A stretch of 64,000 nt of DNA, taken from assembly GCF_900129635.1 (NCBI RefSeq), contig NZ_FSRB01000003.1:744001-808000 (forward strand). The letters run 5' to 3'. Below the pieces are notes generated by a model. The model was not told the DNA's origin, did not search any database, and saw only the letters and a program-made list of their open reading frames with translations. Positions 30,504 to 39,577 of the stretch are shown one piece after another. Made by a program: the position numbers and the translations under genes. Each line of letters begins with the position of its first letter. The first letter of the stretch is position 1. Source of the DNA: Singulisphaera sp. GP187 (GTDB taxonomy: Bacteria > Planctomycetota > Planctomycetia > Isosphaerales > Isosphaeraceae).

Positions 30504-31877
30504 TTACGTCGCGTCGTGGTCATCCAGACGCACGTCCACGCTGTAACGGTGGGCGGTCAGCCCTTCCTTGTCGGCGAGCAGGCGGACGTCGGGGGCGATC
30601 TGGGCCAGCCCTTCGCGGTTGACGTAAATCAGGCTCGTCCGCTTGAGGAAGTCGTTCGAGCAGAGGCCCGAGGCCCAGCGTGCGGTTCCCCCGGTAGGCA
30701 GAACGTGCGAGGGGCCGGCGGCGTAATCGCCCACGGCGACCGGCGTGTCGTGGCCCAGGAAGATCGCCCCGGCGTTGGTGAGCCGCTCGGCCAGCCGATC
30801 GGGGTCGGAGGTCGAGACGTGCAGGTGCTCGGGGGCGATCAGGTTCGTCAAGGTCACCGCCTCGTCCTCGTCGTGCACCAGGATCAGCGCACCGAACCGC
30901 TCGAGGCTTTCGCGGGCGAGGTCGCCCCGGCTCAATTGCTCGAGTTGCTTGACCAGGGCCTCGGCCACGCGTTCGATCAGGTCGGCCTCCCAGGTGATCA
31001 GGACACTCGCCCCCGGAGAATGTTCGGCCTGGCTGATCAGGTCCGCGGCGATGAACCGGGGGTCGGCGGTCCAGTCGGCGATCAGGACGATCTCGCTCGG
31101 CCCGGCGATGCTGTCGATATCGACCTCGCCGTAGACCTGCCGCTTCGCGAGCGCGACGAACAGGTTGCCCGGGCCGACGATCTTGTCGACGGCCGGGATC
31201 CCCTCGATGCCATAGGCCATGGCGGCCACGGCCTGAGCCCCGCCAATCCGGTGGACCTCGGTCACCCCCAGCGCATGGCAAGCGGCCAGCAAGTCGGTGT
31301 TGTACCCGCCGAACGGAGTCGGAGGCACGACCACGGCGATCTCGTGGACCCCTGCCGCCTGCGCGGGGACGACCGTCATGAGGAGCGAGGACGGATAGGC
31401 CGCCGCGCCCCCCGGGATGCAGACCCCCACGCGCCTGAGCGGACGATACCGCAGGCGAAGCTCGGTGTTCGGGCCGCGCCTCATCACCGCGTCGCGGTTG
31501 AGAATGCCCGACTGAAACGCCAGGATGTTGTCCCGGACCCGGCGCAAGGTCCGCAGATAGGCCGGGTCGGCCGCGCGGTAGGCCTCGAGCAACTCGTCGC
31601 GCGTGACCCGGACCTCGGCCGGACCGAGCGTCACCCCGTCGAGCTTCGCCGTGTAGTCGAGCACGGCATCGAGCCCGCGTTTTCGCACGTCGGCGCAGAT
31701 CCGCTCGATCACCTGCTGAGGCGTCAGCTCCTCGCCGAAAGCGGCCAAGGTCCGGGCGCGCCCTTGCGGGCTCACCACGTTTCCGTTGGGGCTCAGTTGC
31801 CTGCGCAATTCAAAGATCGCCTCGCGCGCATCGTCGTTGGCGCAATCGATCCGACAAATGTTCAAAGTCGTTGCCAT
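30504..31877 (-). CDS. hisD: Histidinol dehydrogenase
   Basis: A 457-residue zinc enzyme that carries out the last two oxidations of histidine synthesis (histidinol to histidine with NAD). Landmarks are VGVCIPGGAAAYPSSLLMTV near 150, HRIGGAQAVAAMAYG, VDKIVGPGNLFVALAKRQVYG, IAGPSEIVLIAD, LISQAEHSPGASV (zinc-binding Gln/His), and the catalytic pair in LIAPEHLHV, then PVAVGDYAAGPSHVLPTGG. The length is slightly above the usual ~430 because of an N-terminal extension. Start at ATG 31877. The first gene of the minus-strand group hisD - GNAT - hisC. Confidence 0.96.
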   Translation of the reverse strand: MATTLNICRIDCANDDAREAIFELRRQLSPNGNVVSPQGRARTLAAFGEELTPQQVIERICADVRKRGLDAVLDYTAKLDGVTLGPAEVRVTRDELLEAYRAADPAYLRTLRRVRDNILAFQSGILNRDAVMRRGPNTELRLRYRPLRRVGVCIPGGAAAYPSSLLMTVVPAQAAGVHEIAVVVPPTPFGGYNTDLLAACHALGVTEVHRIGGAQAVAAMAYGIEGIPAVDKIVGPGNLFVALAKRQVYGEVDIDSIAGPSEIVLIADWTADPRFIAADLISQAEHSPGASVLITWEADLIERVAEALVKQLEQLSRGDLARESLERFGALILVHDEDEAVTLTNLIAPEHLHVSTSDPDRLAERLTNAGAIFLGHDTPVAVGDYAAGPSHVLPTGGTARWASGLCSNDFLKRTSLIYVNREGLAQIAPDVRLLADKEGLTAHRYSVDVRLDDHDAT

Positions 31878-32104
31878 CGGAGGAGGAATCTCCCAGGAGT
31901 CGAACGCGACCATTCTATCTCCCGAGGCAACCGGCCGCCTCTTCATTTTTTCGGAAGCCCTTTTTCGTGCGTGACCGGTCGCCTCGAGTCGGCACGTTGG
32001 GCGAAAGGGGTCGCCGCATGCCGTACAATGCCCAATGAGCGGTGCGTACGCCACCGAGTTGGTAGGCGTTGGCTTTCGACCTTCGAGTGGCGAGAACTCC
32101 TCCG

Positions 32105-33178
32105 ATGACCAGGCCCGCGATCGACCTGAGGTCCGACACCGTCACCCGACCCACTCCCGCGATGCGTCAGGCCATGGCCGCGGCCGAGGTCGGTGACGAC
32201 GTCTATGACGAGGATCCGACGGTCAAGGCCCTCGAGCGCCGGACCGCCGCACTCTTCGGTATGGAAGCCGCGCTCTTCATGCCGTCGGGAACGATGACCA
32301 ACCAGATCGCGATCGGCGTGCACGTGGCGCCCGGGGACGAGGTCCTCTGCGACGTCAACGCCCACGTCTACGTCTGGGAAGGGGGAGGAATCGCGCGGCT
32401 CTCGAGTGCGACCACCCGGCCGATCGAGGGGGAGGGCGGATTGCTCAACCTCGGGCTCCTCCAAGACAAGATCCGGCCTGACGACTGCCACTATGTGCGA
32501 ACGCGGCTGGTCAGCCTCGAGAACACGCACAACCGCGGGGGAGGGCGGGTCCATCCGCTCGAAAGCGTGGCGGCGATCTCGACCTGGGCCCGGTCGAACG
32601 GCCTGGCGATGCATCTCGACGGCGCTCGATTGATGAACGCGGTCGTGGCCTCGGGCATCGCGGCCAGCGAGTGGGCCCGGCACTTCGACACCCTCTCGGT
32701 CTGTTTCTCGAAGGGGCTGGGGGCGCCTGTCGGCTCGGCCCTGGCCGGCTCGGCCGCCTTGATCCGCAAAGCCCATCGGCTCCGCAAGGCGTTCGGCGGG
32801 GGGATGAGGCAGGCCGGAATCATCGCGGCAGGCGCCTTGTTCGCACTCGAGAATCATGTCGAGCGGCTGGCGGAAGACCATGGCAACGCCCAGCTCCTCG
32901 CCCGCGCGGTCGAGCAGACCGAAGGGCTGAGCCTCGAGTCGGGTCCGGTGGAAACGAACCTGGTCTGGATTTCCGTCGACCCGGCAATGGGGACCGCCGC
33001 CGAGATCGTCGCCCAGCTCCGCGAGACTGGGGTGCTCGTCTCGGCCCTCGGGCCGCAAGTGCTCCGGGCTTGTACCCACCTCGACGTTTCACGTGAACAG
33101 GTCGAGTTCGCCGCCGAAGCGATCCGGAATCTCAAGCCCCGGCCGCGTCTGAACAAAGGTCAAGGAACCGAGGCATGA
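32105..33178 (+). CDS. ltaE: Low-specificity L-threonine aldolase
   Basis: A 357-residue PLP enzyme that splits threonine or allo-threonine into glycine and acetaldehyde. Landmarks are [19 protein letters not shown] at the start, [56 protein letters not shown], and the PLP-lysine motif [13 protein letters not shown] near 210; GGGMRQAG follows. The ATG at 32105 was chosen because it starts the conserved N-terminus. It is divergent from hisD with 227 bp between. Together with glyA elsewhere in the window it could supply glycine; there is no closer partner. Confidence 0.94.
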   Translation: MTRPAIDLRSDTVTRPTPAMRQAMAAAEVGDDVYDEDPTVKALERRTAALFGMEAALFMPSGTMTNQIAIGVHVAPGDEVLCDVNAHVYVWEGGGIARLSSATTRPIEGEGGLLNLGLLQDKIRPDDCHYVRTRLVSLENTHNRGGGRVHPLESVAAISTWARSNGLAMHLDGARLMNAVVASGIAASEWARHFDTLSVCFSKGLGAPVGSALAGSAALIRKAHRLRKAFGGGMRQAGIIAAGALFALENHVERLAEDHGNAQLLARAVEQTEGLSLESGPVETNLVWISVDPAMGTAAEIVAQLRETGVLVSALGPQVLRACTHLDVSREQVEFAAEAIRNLKPRPRLNKGQGTEA

Positions 33179-33405
33179 GGGGCGTCTGACCCAATCCTGT
33201 TTAGCTCGGCCAGTTGCCATTGCCCTCTTTAATCATTTCGACTACGGTTCGCCACAAGCCCGGGAACAGACCTGTTCGTCGGGCTGTCACTCTCACCAAA
33301 CCGGGCCCCATTTTTGGCCGGATTGGCTGCTCGGAGCGACGCCCACTCAGACGAGCTGTAGGTTCTTCGCACGCAAGGACGCTGACCGAAACCGAGCCTC
33401 GCAAC

Positions 33406-33855
33406 ATGCAACACACTGAGCCACGCTCCAGGCAAGGCGGCGAGCGGAAGGAACGATCCCTCACCGCCCGCGGCCGCTCGCAAACCGTCCGCCTCCGCCT
33501 TTGGCCGGTGGTGGGAATCACTTTGCCTTTGGTGGCCATGACCTTCGGCTGCAGCATCGCCCCGCGCAATTTCCGGGGGATGACCCACCCGGCCGCAATC
33601 ACAAGGGCACGGTCGGTTGGCCTGGGCCAGGGTCTTCCCGAAAGCCAGGTCATCCCGCCGTTGATCAGCAAGCTCGACGACCCCGATCCCGTGGTGCGGC
33701 TGAGCGCCCACGAGGAACTCCGCCGTCGTTCGGGCCAGGATTTCGGGTACCTGCCCTGGGCTCCCCCCGAAGAGCGGACCAAGTCCGTCGCGCAGTGGCG
33801 AGCCTGGTGGGGACGTCGCCAAGGCTCTCTGGCTAAAACTTCTCATAATCCCTAG
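33406..33855 (+). CDS. Small putative lipoprotein with HEAT-like segment
   Basis: A 149-residue protein from ATG 33406. After a basic N-terminal region there is a hydrophobic stretch ending in a lipobox-like VAMTFGCS near residue 50, suggesting lipid attachment after export, although the basic region before it is unusually long (~35 residues). The C-terminal part contains VIPPLISKLDDPDPVVRLSAHEELRRRSG in two segments, a HEAT-repeat-like pattern, then WAPPEERTKSVAQWRAWW, a motif often seen at the end of planctomycete HEAT-type proteins. The frame is open upstream to 33214. It precedes the MlaE gene by 70 bp on the same strand; whether it belongs to that system is unclear. Confidence 0.6.
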   Translation: MQHTEPRSRQGGERKERSLTARGRSQTVRLRLWPVVGITLPLVAMTFGCSIAPRNFRGMTHPAAITRARSVGLGQGLPESQVIPPLISKLDDPDPVVRLSAHEELRRRSGQDFGYLPWAPPEERTKSVAQWRAWWGRRQGSLAKTSHNP

Positions 33856-33925
33856 TGTCTCCCTCCCAGTTCGCCGACAGAGATCGCGACTTTGAGACGC
33901 AACCGGTCACGGAGGACCGACGTCA

Positions 33926-34831
33926 ATGCCCAGCCCATCATCGTTTCTCGAGCTTCCCTGGCTCTCCCCGCTGGCAATGATCGGCAGGGGTGCCCTGGGC
34001 GGAGCCGCCTACCTGGGAAGTCTGGGGGCCTTGATTATTTCAGCCGTGCGGTCGGTGTACGCACCGGTCGGGCCGGTTCCCCCGTTCGTCCCCACGTTGA
34101 CTCGGCAGACGAGCTCGATCCTCGCCATGGGAATCCCGTTGGTCGGCCTGGTCCACATCGGCATGGGTTCGTTCCTGTCGATGCAGGCCTATTTCGGCGG
34201 CACGTTCGTCGATGGGACCGGGGCCGTCGTCGGGGTCGGCTTGATCCGAAACATCGCGCCGCTCATGACCGGCTTGACGCTCGCCGGGCTGCTGGCCGCG
34301 TTGTTCACTCCGGAGCTCCGCGGCCGGTTCACCCAGACGCTCGACGCCGACCCCAGGGAGCTCACCGATCGCGATCCGGCGCCCGGCCAACCGGTGGCGG
34401 CGGCTTCGCGGTCGCCGGAACCCGCGCGGTTGGCGGCGGTTCGGCTCAGCGCGGGAGTGATTGCGGGGCTGGTGCTCTCGGTCTGGGGAGTCCTGGTCGG
34501 AACCGTGGTCGGCTGGCAGGTCGCCCAGTCACTGCTCGGGGTCTCCACTGATTCCTTTTTCTCGATGTTCCTCGAAACCCTCTGGATCCGCGATGTGGCG
34601 GGGCTCGCGATCAAAGGGGGGGCGTTCGCACTGTTCGCGGCCCTCTTCGCCTGCCACGAGGGGTTGAGTGGATCGGCCGAGGCGCCGGGCAGTCCGGTTC
34701 CTTGGGCGGCCTGCCGAGCCGCCTGCTACGCGACGGTGGCCACTTTGGCACTCAATAGTGTCTGGTTCCTGCTGGTCTACCATGCCGGGCCGGCCTTCGG
34801 CCCGACCCTCCTGGCTCCTCCCGGCCTGTAA
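33926..34831 (+). CDS. mlaE: MlaE-family ABC transporter permease
   Basis: A 301-residue permease of the MlaE (YrbE) family, the inner-membrane part of ABC systems that move phospholipids between the membranes. The family segments ALIISAVRSV, LTRQTSSILAMGIPLVGLVHIGMGSFLSMQAYF and the late SFFSMFLETLWIRDVAGLAIKGGAFALFAALFAC are present, with five or six hydrophobic helices. It is longer than the usual 255-270 residues because of a hydrophilic insertion (residues about 135-170). GGAGGACC lies about eight bases before the ATG. The MCE-domain gene follows 66 bp downstream. No ATPase (MlaF) gene is in the window. Confidence 0.85.
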   Translation: MPSPSSFLELPWLSPLAMIGRGALGGAAYLGSLGALIISAVRSVYAPVGPVPPFVPTLTRQTSSILAMGIPLVGLVHIGMGSFLSMQAYFGGTFVDGTGAVVGVGLIRNIAPLMTGLTLAGLLAALFTPELRGRFTQTLDADPRELTDRDPAPGQPVAAASRSPEPARLAAVRLSAGVIAGLVLSVWGVLVGTVVGWQVAQSLLGVSTDSFFSMFLETLWIRDVAGLAIKGGAFALFAALFACHEGLSGSAEAPGSPVPWAACRAACYATVATLALNSVWFLLVYHAGPAFGPTLLAPPGL

Positions 34832-34897
34832 GTTCGTCAATCAGAGTCTGTAAGCACGTGAGATCACCTAGAGTTGTTCCGAGGAAAGGGAAACCCG

Positions 34898-36184
34898 ATG
34901 CACGGCCGATCCTCGATGCGTGAAATCCTGGTCGGAGCGGTGATCGTCGTCGCGTTGGCGAGCTTGCTCGGCCTGGTCGGCCTGGCGTCGTCGGGCCCTG
35001 GATTCCTGACGTCCCGACGGACCATCGACGTGGTCTTCCGAGACGGACAAGGAATCCGCGTGGGCAGCGCGGTTCGGATCGCCGGAATCGATGCCGGCCG
35101 GGTCGTCGACATCGACCTGACCGAGGTCGAGGGTTTTCTCGTCGCCAAGCTCAAACTCTCGCTCCCCACCAAGCTCGCCAAGAAATTGCGGCAGGATGTC
35201 AAAGTGACGATCCAGTCGAGCCTGTCGGGCCAGAGCCGGGTCAACATCCTCTCTTCCGGCACCTCGAGCGTGGCTCTGGTCCCCGGGCAAGTGGTGCAGG
35301 GGGTGGCGTCCACCTTCTTCGACCCGATCCTCGAGCAAGTCGGACTCGGTCCGGTGGAGCGAAGCCACCTCAGTCATACGATCTCCGAGGTCCGGCAAAC
35401 GGTCGACGCGGCCGGCCCGCGGGTCCGGCAGATCCTCGGAACGGTCCAGGAGACCGCCACCGGGGTCCGTGAGTCCACCGAGGCGATCCGCCCGGCCCTC
35501 GAATCGAGCGTGGGGAACGTCGAAGACCTGGTCAAACGAATCGCCGCCACCGGCCCCAAAATCGAGGCCGCGCTGAACCGGCTCGAATCGATCACCGCCC
35601 AAGCCGACGGCCTGCTTACCGAGAACCGGCCGAACATCCGCGATAGCATCACCGGCCTGCGCGACTTGCTGGCCACGGTTCAGGACATCACGAGCAAGGA
35701 CCGGGTCAAGATCGAGAAGCTGCTCGACGGCCTCGACGGCACCCGAGCCCGGGCCGACCGCGTGCTCTACCAGGCCGACGTCATCGCCACCAACGGCGCC
35801 CAGATCATGACCAAAGGGCGGGCCGACATGGAACGGACCGTCGCCAACGTGCGCGACGCGACCGACTGGGGCAATAAACTGGTCCAAAAGATTTTCGCGA
35901 ACCCGTTCGTGCTCAGTCCGTTCTACAAGCCGACGCCCGAAGATGTTCGGGTCCAAGCGGTTTACGACACGGCGCAGATCTTCACCAAGGGCGCCCAGGA
36001 GCTCCACGACCTGGTCAAAACCCTCGACGCGATGCAGGCGAAATCGACGGATCCCTCGCAACGTCAGGAGGTTACACAAATCCAACAACACATCCAAGCG
36101 ATCACCTCACGCCTGGGACAGACGTCGCAGCTCTTGGCCGATTCGCTCAAACCGACGCCCCGAAATGCGCGGATGCAGCGGTGA
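34898..36184 (+). CDS. mlaD: MCE/MlaD family lipid-transport protein
   Basis: A 428-residue protein anchored by an N-terminal helix (EILVGAVIVVALASLLGLVGLA, residues about 8-30), followed by one MCE domain (IDVVFRDGQGIRVGSAVRIAGIDAGRVVDIDL) and a long alpha-helical region with heptad-like VRQTVDAAGPRVRQILGTVQ patterns to the end. MlaD proteins form hexameric rings in the periplasm that pass lipids; the long helical tail resembles the YebT/PqiB or actinobacterial MCE arrangement that bridges the periplasm. GAGGAAAGGG lies seven bases before ATG 34898. It forms an operon with the MlaE gene. The C-terminal tail ends in basic residues. Confidence 0.87.
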   Translation: MHGRSSMREILVGAVIVVALASLLGLVGLASSGPGFLTSRRTIDVVFRDGQGIRVGSAVRIAGIDAGRVVDIDLTEVEGFLVAKLKLSLPTKLAKKLRQDVKVTIQSSLSGQSRVNILSSGTSSVALVPGQVVQGVASTFFDPILEQVGLGPVERSHLSHTISEVRQTVDAAGPRVRQILGTVQETATGVRESTEAIRPALESSVGNVEDLVKRIAATGPKIEAALNRLESITAQADGLLTENRPNIRDSITGLRDLLATVQDITSKDRVKIEKLLDGLDGTRARADRVLYQADVIATNGAQIMTKGRADMERTVANVRDATDWGNKLVQKIFANPFVLSPFYKPTPEDVRVQAVYDTAQIFTKGAQELHDLVKTLDAMQAKSTDPSQRQEVTQIQQHIQAITSRLGQTSQLLADSLKPTPRNARMQR

Positions 36185-36443
36185 CCCGTAAACTTTGCCC
36201 AAAACAAAGCCCCGATTTTCGGGTCTTTGGTTAAATCCGTTCCATCTTCCGGCCGATAAGATAGGTGTGGACGCCCGAGACCGTTGGGCACCACGGTGGA
36301 GACCAGGGGGATGGGACTGAAACCGACTGTTGATCAGCCGGCTCATCCTTGACTGCGGTTTCCGCGGGTTTCCTTGTTTCGCAACGTCCGGGCGTGCCGA
36401 CGGTGGAGCCGCCGGCCAGAGCACCATTAGGGGAGTCACACAC

Positions 36444-36728
36444 ATGGAAGTCTTCGGCGCTGGGGGAATGCAAGGCCCTCAACCCATTTACCCGCGGCTG
36501 GCTGCGTTCAGTGTCGATGCGGGCCAGACCGTGCAAGCGGGTACGCCCCGCGATCAGGTCGAGATCTCGCCCTTGGGCCAGATGCTCGACGGGATCAGCA
36601 GGCTGCCCGAAATCCGTCACGAAAAGGTCGAGGAGATCCGACGGCAGATCGCCACCGGCTCCTATGAGACGCCCGCGAAGATGGAACTGGCGCTGGACCG
36701 TCTCCTGGATGAGTTGCAGGGCTGGTAA
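36444..36728 (+). CDS. flgM: FlgM-like anti-sigma-28 factor
   Basis: A 94-residue protein. The first half is low-complexity (QGPQPIYPRLAAFSVDAGQ), the second half is RHEKVEEIRRQIATGSYETPAKMELALDRLLDEL, which matches the FlgM family helix that holds sigma-28 (FliA). In flagellated bacteria FlgM keeps sigma-28 inactive until the hook is complete; many planctomycetes carry FlgM-like proteins with this exact build. AGGGGAG lies eight bases before the ATG. A strong terminator follows, so it is a monocistronic unit. No flagellar genes are present in the window, so its sigma partner is elsewhere. Confidence 0.72.
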   Translation: MEVFGAGGMQGPQPIYPRLAAFSVDAGQTVQAGTPRDQVEISPLGQMLDGISRLPEIRHEKVEEIRRQIATGSYETPAKMELALDRLLDELQGW

Positions 36729-36754
36729 ACCCTAGCCCGGCTCCGCTCGGCCGT

Positions 36755-36835
36755 ACTGGCGACCGATCGGCCGATGAGGTGATCCCGGTTTGGGATCACA
36801 CTCGTCGTTCGATCGGTCGCCAGTGCTTTTTTTTT
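36755..36835 (+). terminator. Rho-independent terminator of the FlgM-like gene
   Basis: A 15-bp perfect stem (ACTGGCGACCGATCG, 36755-36769, against 36810-36824) encloses an inner 8-bp stem (GTGATCCC / GGGATCAC around GGTTT) and is followed by nine T (36827-36835). The two-level stem is unusually elaborate for a simple terminator. Confidence 0.88.
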
Positions 36836-37001
36836 GCGCGCGGACCACGGATTTTCCTCGCTTCCCGGCTAGGGTTCGGAAACAATCAAGACACATCTCC
36901 GACTGATTTCTCCGACCTCAGCGCCCCGAACTCCCCGATCGGGAGGGCATCTCGGTCAGACTCGGGTTGCGCCGCCAGGCTCTGCCTAGGAGGTTCCCGA
37001 C

Positions 37002-38564
37002 GTGGAAACCCCGACCTCACCGACCCGATCCTTGGGAGATCCCGACGCGGCGGAGCCTCGGACCCAAGCGCATTGCGAGCCCCTCCCCGCCGGATCTTCG
37101 CTCGATCACGTGCTGCTCTCGGTTTTGATCAGCAACGGCCTGCTCACGGGCGAACAAATTCAGGACGCCCTGAACTATGGCCGCAAGAACCACCTCGACC
37201 TCCGCCAGGCGATCCTCGAACTGAACCTGATCGCCCCCGAGCGACTCAATGCGCTCGCGTTCGAGCGACTGACTTCCCTGGCCGAGGTCAACGGCGCCAA
37301 GCTTGTCGCCACCGAGAGCAACGGGACCGCGGGCCTGGCCGCGCCGCTCTCGCCCGACCGAACGAAACTCCAGCTCGACATGCGCCAAGAGCTGAAGGAA
37401 CTGGCCACCACGGCCAGTATCCCCGACCTGATCAACCAGATCCTGGCGTGCGCTTGCGAGTCGCGCGCGACCGACGTTCACCTCGATCCCACCGAGACCG
37501 GCGTCCGGGTCCGCTTCCGAATCGACGGCCAGCTCCAGGAAATCTTGCTGCTCGAGCCGAGCGTGGCGATGCCGTTGGTCAGCCGGCTCAAGGTCATGTC
37601 AAACCTCAACATCGTCGACCGCCGCCACTCCCAGGACGGCCGGATCACGATTCAGCACGCCAACCGAGCCCGCGACCTGCGAATGGCGACCTTCCCCACC
37701 GCCCTGGGGGAGAAGATCGTCATCCGAATCCATGACACGATGGGGGGTCCCCACGGGTTTGAACGGCTCGGCATGCCGCTGAAGCAGAGTGAGCAGCTCG
37801 ATCGCCTGATTTCCCAACCCTATGGTGCCGTGCTGGTGGCCGGCCCGGTCGGGTCGGGCAAGACGACGACGCTCTACTCCTGTCTGTCGAAGGTCAACTC
37901 CCCCACGCGAAACGTGATGACGATCGAGGATCCGATCGAAACCAGGATCCCGGGGACGAACCAGACGCAAGTCAGCGCCGACCTGCACTTCAGTGAGGGG
38001 CTCCGGTCGATGCTCCGGCAGGACCCGGACGTGATCATGATCGGCGAGATCCGCGATGACGAGACCGCGCGGATCGGGATTCGGGCCGCCGTCACCGGCG
38101 TGCTCGTGTTCAGCTCGGTCCATGGCTCGGACGCGCCGAGCACGATCGGCAACCTCTATAACTTCGGGATCCCCGGCTATCAGCTTTCGAACAGCCTCGT
38201 CGCCATCGTCTCGCAACGGCTGGTCCGGAAAATTTGCCCGTATTGCCGGGTCAACCGGATTGCGGACGCCAAGTTGCTGAGTGCGCTCGACCTTGACCCG
38301 GAAGAGCACGAGGGCCTGGTCCTGCACTATGGTCTGGGTTGCCCCGCCTGCTTTCAGACGGGCTATCTGGGACGGACCGGGATCTTCGAAATCATGGAAA
38401 TCAACGACGAGCTTCGTGACCTGATTTTCCAGCAGATTCCCAAGGATGTGCTGCGCCGGGTGGCGATCGATCTGGGAATGCAAACGTTGAAGCGGAGCGC
38501 GGTCGATAAGATTCTGGAAGGCACGACCACGGTTGAGGAGGTGTTTCGCGTCGTCTCGATGTGA
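37002..38564 (+). CDS. PilB/GspE-family secretion or pilus ATPase
   Basis: A 520-residue cytoplasmic ATPase of the type II secretion / type IV pilus family. An N-terminal MshEN-like domain (LLTGEQIQDALNYGRKNHLDLRQAILELNLI, residues about 47-77) precedes the ATPase: ATDVHLDPTETGVRVRFRIDG, Walker A GPVGSGKTTTLYS near 283, Asp box MTIEDPIE, Walker B DPDVIMIGEIRDDETA near 342, and the zinc motif CPYC...CPAC near 410 and 446 with TGYLGRTGIFE. The start is GTG with AGGAGG eight bases upstream. The ATPase is orphaned from inner-membrane and secretin partners here; its likely users include the DUF1559 pilin-like proteins, but this is inference. Confidence 0.93.
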   Translation: METPTSPTRSLGDPDAAEPRTQAHCEPLPAGSSLDHVLLSVLISNGLLTGEQIQDALNYGRKNHLDLRQAILELNLIAPERLNALAFERLTSLAEVNGAKLVATESNGTAGLAAPLSPDRTKLQLDMRQELKELATTASIPDLINQILACACESRATDVHLDPTETGVRVRFRIDGQLQEILLLEPSVAMPLVSRLKVMSNLNIVDRRHSQDGRITIQHANRARDLRMATFPTALGEKIVIRIHDTMGGPHGFERLGMPLKQSEQLDRLISQPYGAVLVAGPVGSGKTTTLYSCLSKVNSPTRNVMTIEDPIETRIPGTNQTQVSADLHFSEGLRSMLRQDPDVIMIGEIRDDETARIGIRAAVTGVLVFSSVHGSDAPSTIGNLYNFGIPGYQLSNSLVAIVSQRLVRKICPYCRVNRIADAKLLSALDLDPEEHEGLVLHYGLGCPACFQTGYLGRTGIFEIMEINDELRDLIFQQIPKDVLRRVAIDLGMQTLKRSAVDKILEGTTTVEEVFRVVSM

Positions 38565-38617
38565 GCCGCCGTGTCGTTGCCGTTTGGATCCGAGAGCTAA
38601 CCGGCAAGGAGGTCGGC

Positions 38618-39418
38618 ATGCGTCCCGGCTTGAAGACTCTGCTGGGTGTGACCCTGGTCGCCCCCGGCCTTTTCATCGCACTCACGAGCCACCAGGCCAG
38701 CTACGGCGACGAGCCCAGCCGCCTCGGTCGCCTCTTTCGATTTGGCGGAAATTCGTCGAATTCCGCCCCGTCAACCCCGTCGCCGAAGACCCCCGCGCCT
38801 CGGGTGCCGTCGCCGTCCGAGCCGCCCCAAGGCGTGCTCTTCTCGGCCGCCACGCCGGCCCCCGCCAATAACAACAACAACGCGGCGACGCCTCGGCTGG
38901 TCCCCCAGCCCCGTGTCAGCCGGGCTTCCACCGAGTCCGATCCGATCCTGTCGCGGATCTCGCTGGTCCGGTCCAGTGACGGCAACCAGTTCGGGATGTG
39001 CCTGCAAGTTTACGCCGACGGCACCGTCCTCGATAACGAAGGGACCCATCACGTCAACCAGGCCGACCTCAAGCCGCTCGTCGAGCTCCTCGAATCGGGG
39101 GACCTCTTCCGAGTGAAGGGGCATTGCGGAGCGCCCGCGACCGACTTCGTCGAGCAGGTCCATGTTGTCGCTTACGAGCGCAGCCTGGGACGGCTCCGCG
39201 CCAATGCGTTCTCCTACTCGGGCAACCCGCAAGGTTGCGACCATGCGGTCCGCCACCTGCACACGGTGCTGGAAGCACTCCAGGCCAAGCTTAGCCGACC
39301 GGCCGGGCCCGCCACAACTTCCGCTCCGGCAGGAGTCGGTGCCGCGACATCCTTCGCCCCCACCGGCGAGCCGACGCCGGGACAGGGCCCCACGATCTCC
39401 CTGACCCCGAGCAACTAA
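38618..39418 (+). CDS. Exported proline/serine-rich protein of unknown function
   Basis: A 266-residue protein, 53 bp after the PilB/GspE-type gene on the same strand, with AAGGAGG five bases before the ATG. It has a signal peptide (LLGVTLVAPGLFIALTSHQAS), a long proline- and serine-rich linker with an Asn run (residues about 45-115), a folded core with SLVRSSDGNQFGMCLQVYADGTV and HHVNQADLKPLVELLESGDL, and a second disordered tail. The core has two Cys (MCLQV and HCGAP) that could pair. I recognise no family. The close spacing to the ATPase gene suggests co-transcription. Confidence 0.72.
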   Translation: MRPGLKTLLGVTLVAPGLFIALTSHQASYGDEPSRLGRLFRFGGNSSNSAPSTPSPKTPAPRVPSPSEPPQGVLFSAATPAPANNNNNAATPRLVPQPRVSRASTESDPILSRISLVRSSDGNQFGMCLQVYADGTVLDNEGTHHVNQADLKPLVELLESGDLFRVKGHCGAPATDFVEQVHVVAYERSLGRLRANAFSYSGNPQGCDHAVRHLHTVLEALQAKLSRPAGPATTSAPAGVGAATSFAPTGEPTPGQGPTISLTPSN

Positions 39419-39455
39419 CGGAGCGAGGGAGTCTCCCTGGATTGACCTGACTTTG

Positions 39456-39495
39456 TTCCCGACTGGCACGGTGGAACCGCCTTGCCAGCCGGGAA
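39456..39495. terminator. Hairpin between convergent genes
   Basis: TTCCCGACTGGCA (39456-39468) pairs with TGCCAGCCGGGAA (39483-39495) with one mismatch around a 14-base loop that itself contains CGGT/ACCG. It lies between the secreted-protein gene and the oppositely oriented antitoxin gene and probably terminates both. Confidence 0.55.
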
Positions 39496-39577
39496 TCTCG
39501 CTTGGTAACAGGAGTCTGCCCTTTCTGACGAGCCCCAATCTTGTGGTTCGGGATGCCCCCTTGTCGAGCAGTTCGCT

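Noticed and set aside
30141-32108. Plus-strand open frame of ~655 codons across the GNAT and hisD genes
   Set aside because: It is the complement of well-supported hisD and GNAT coding sequence.
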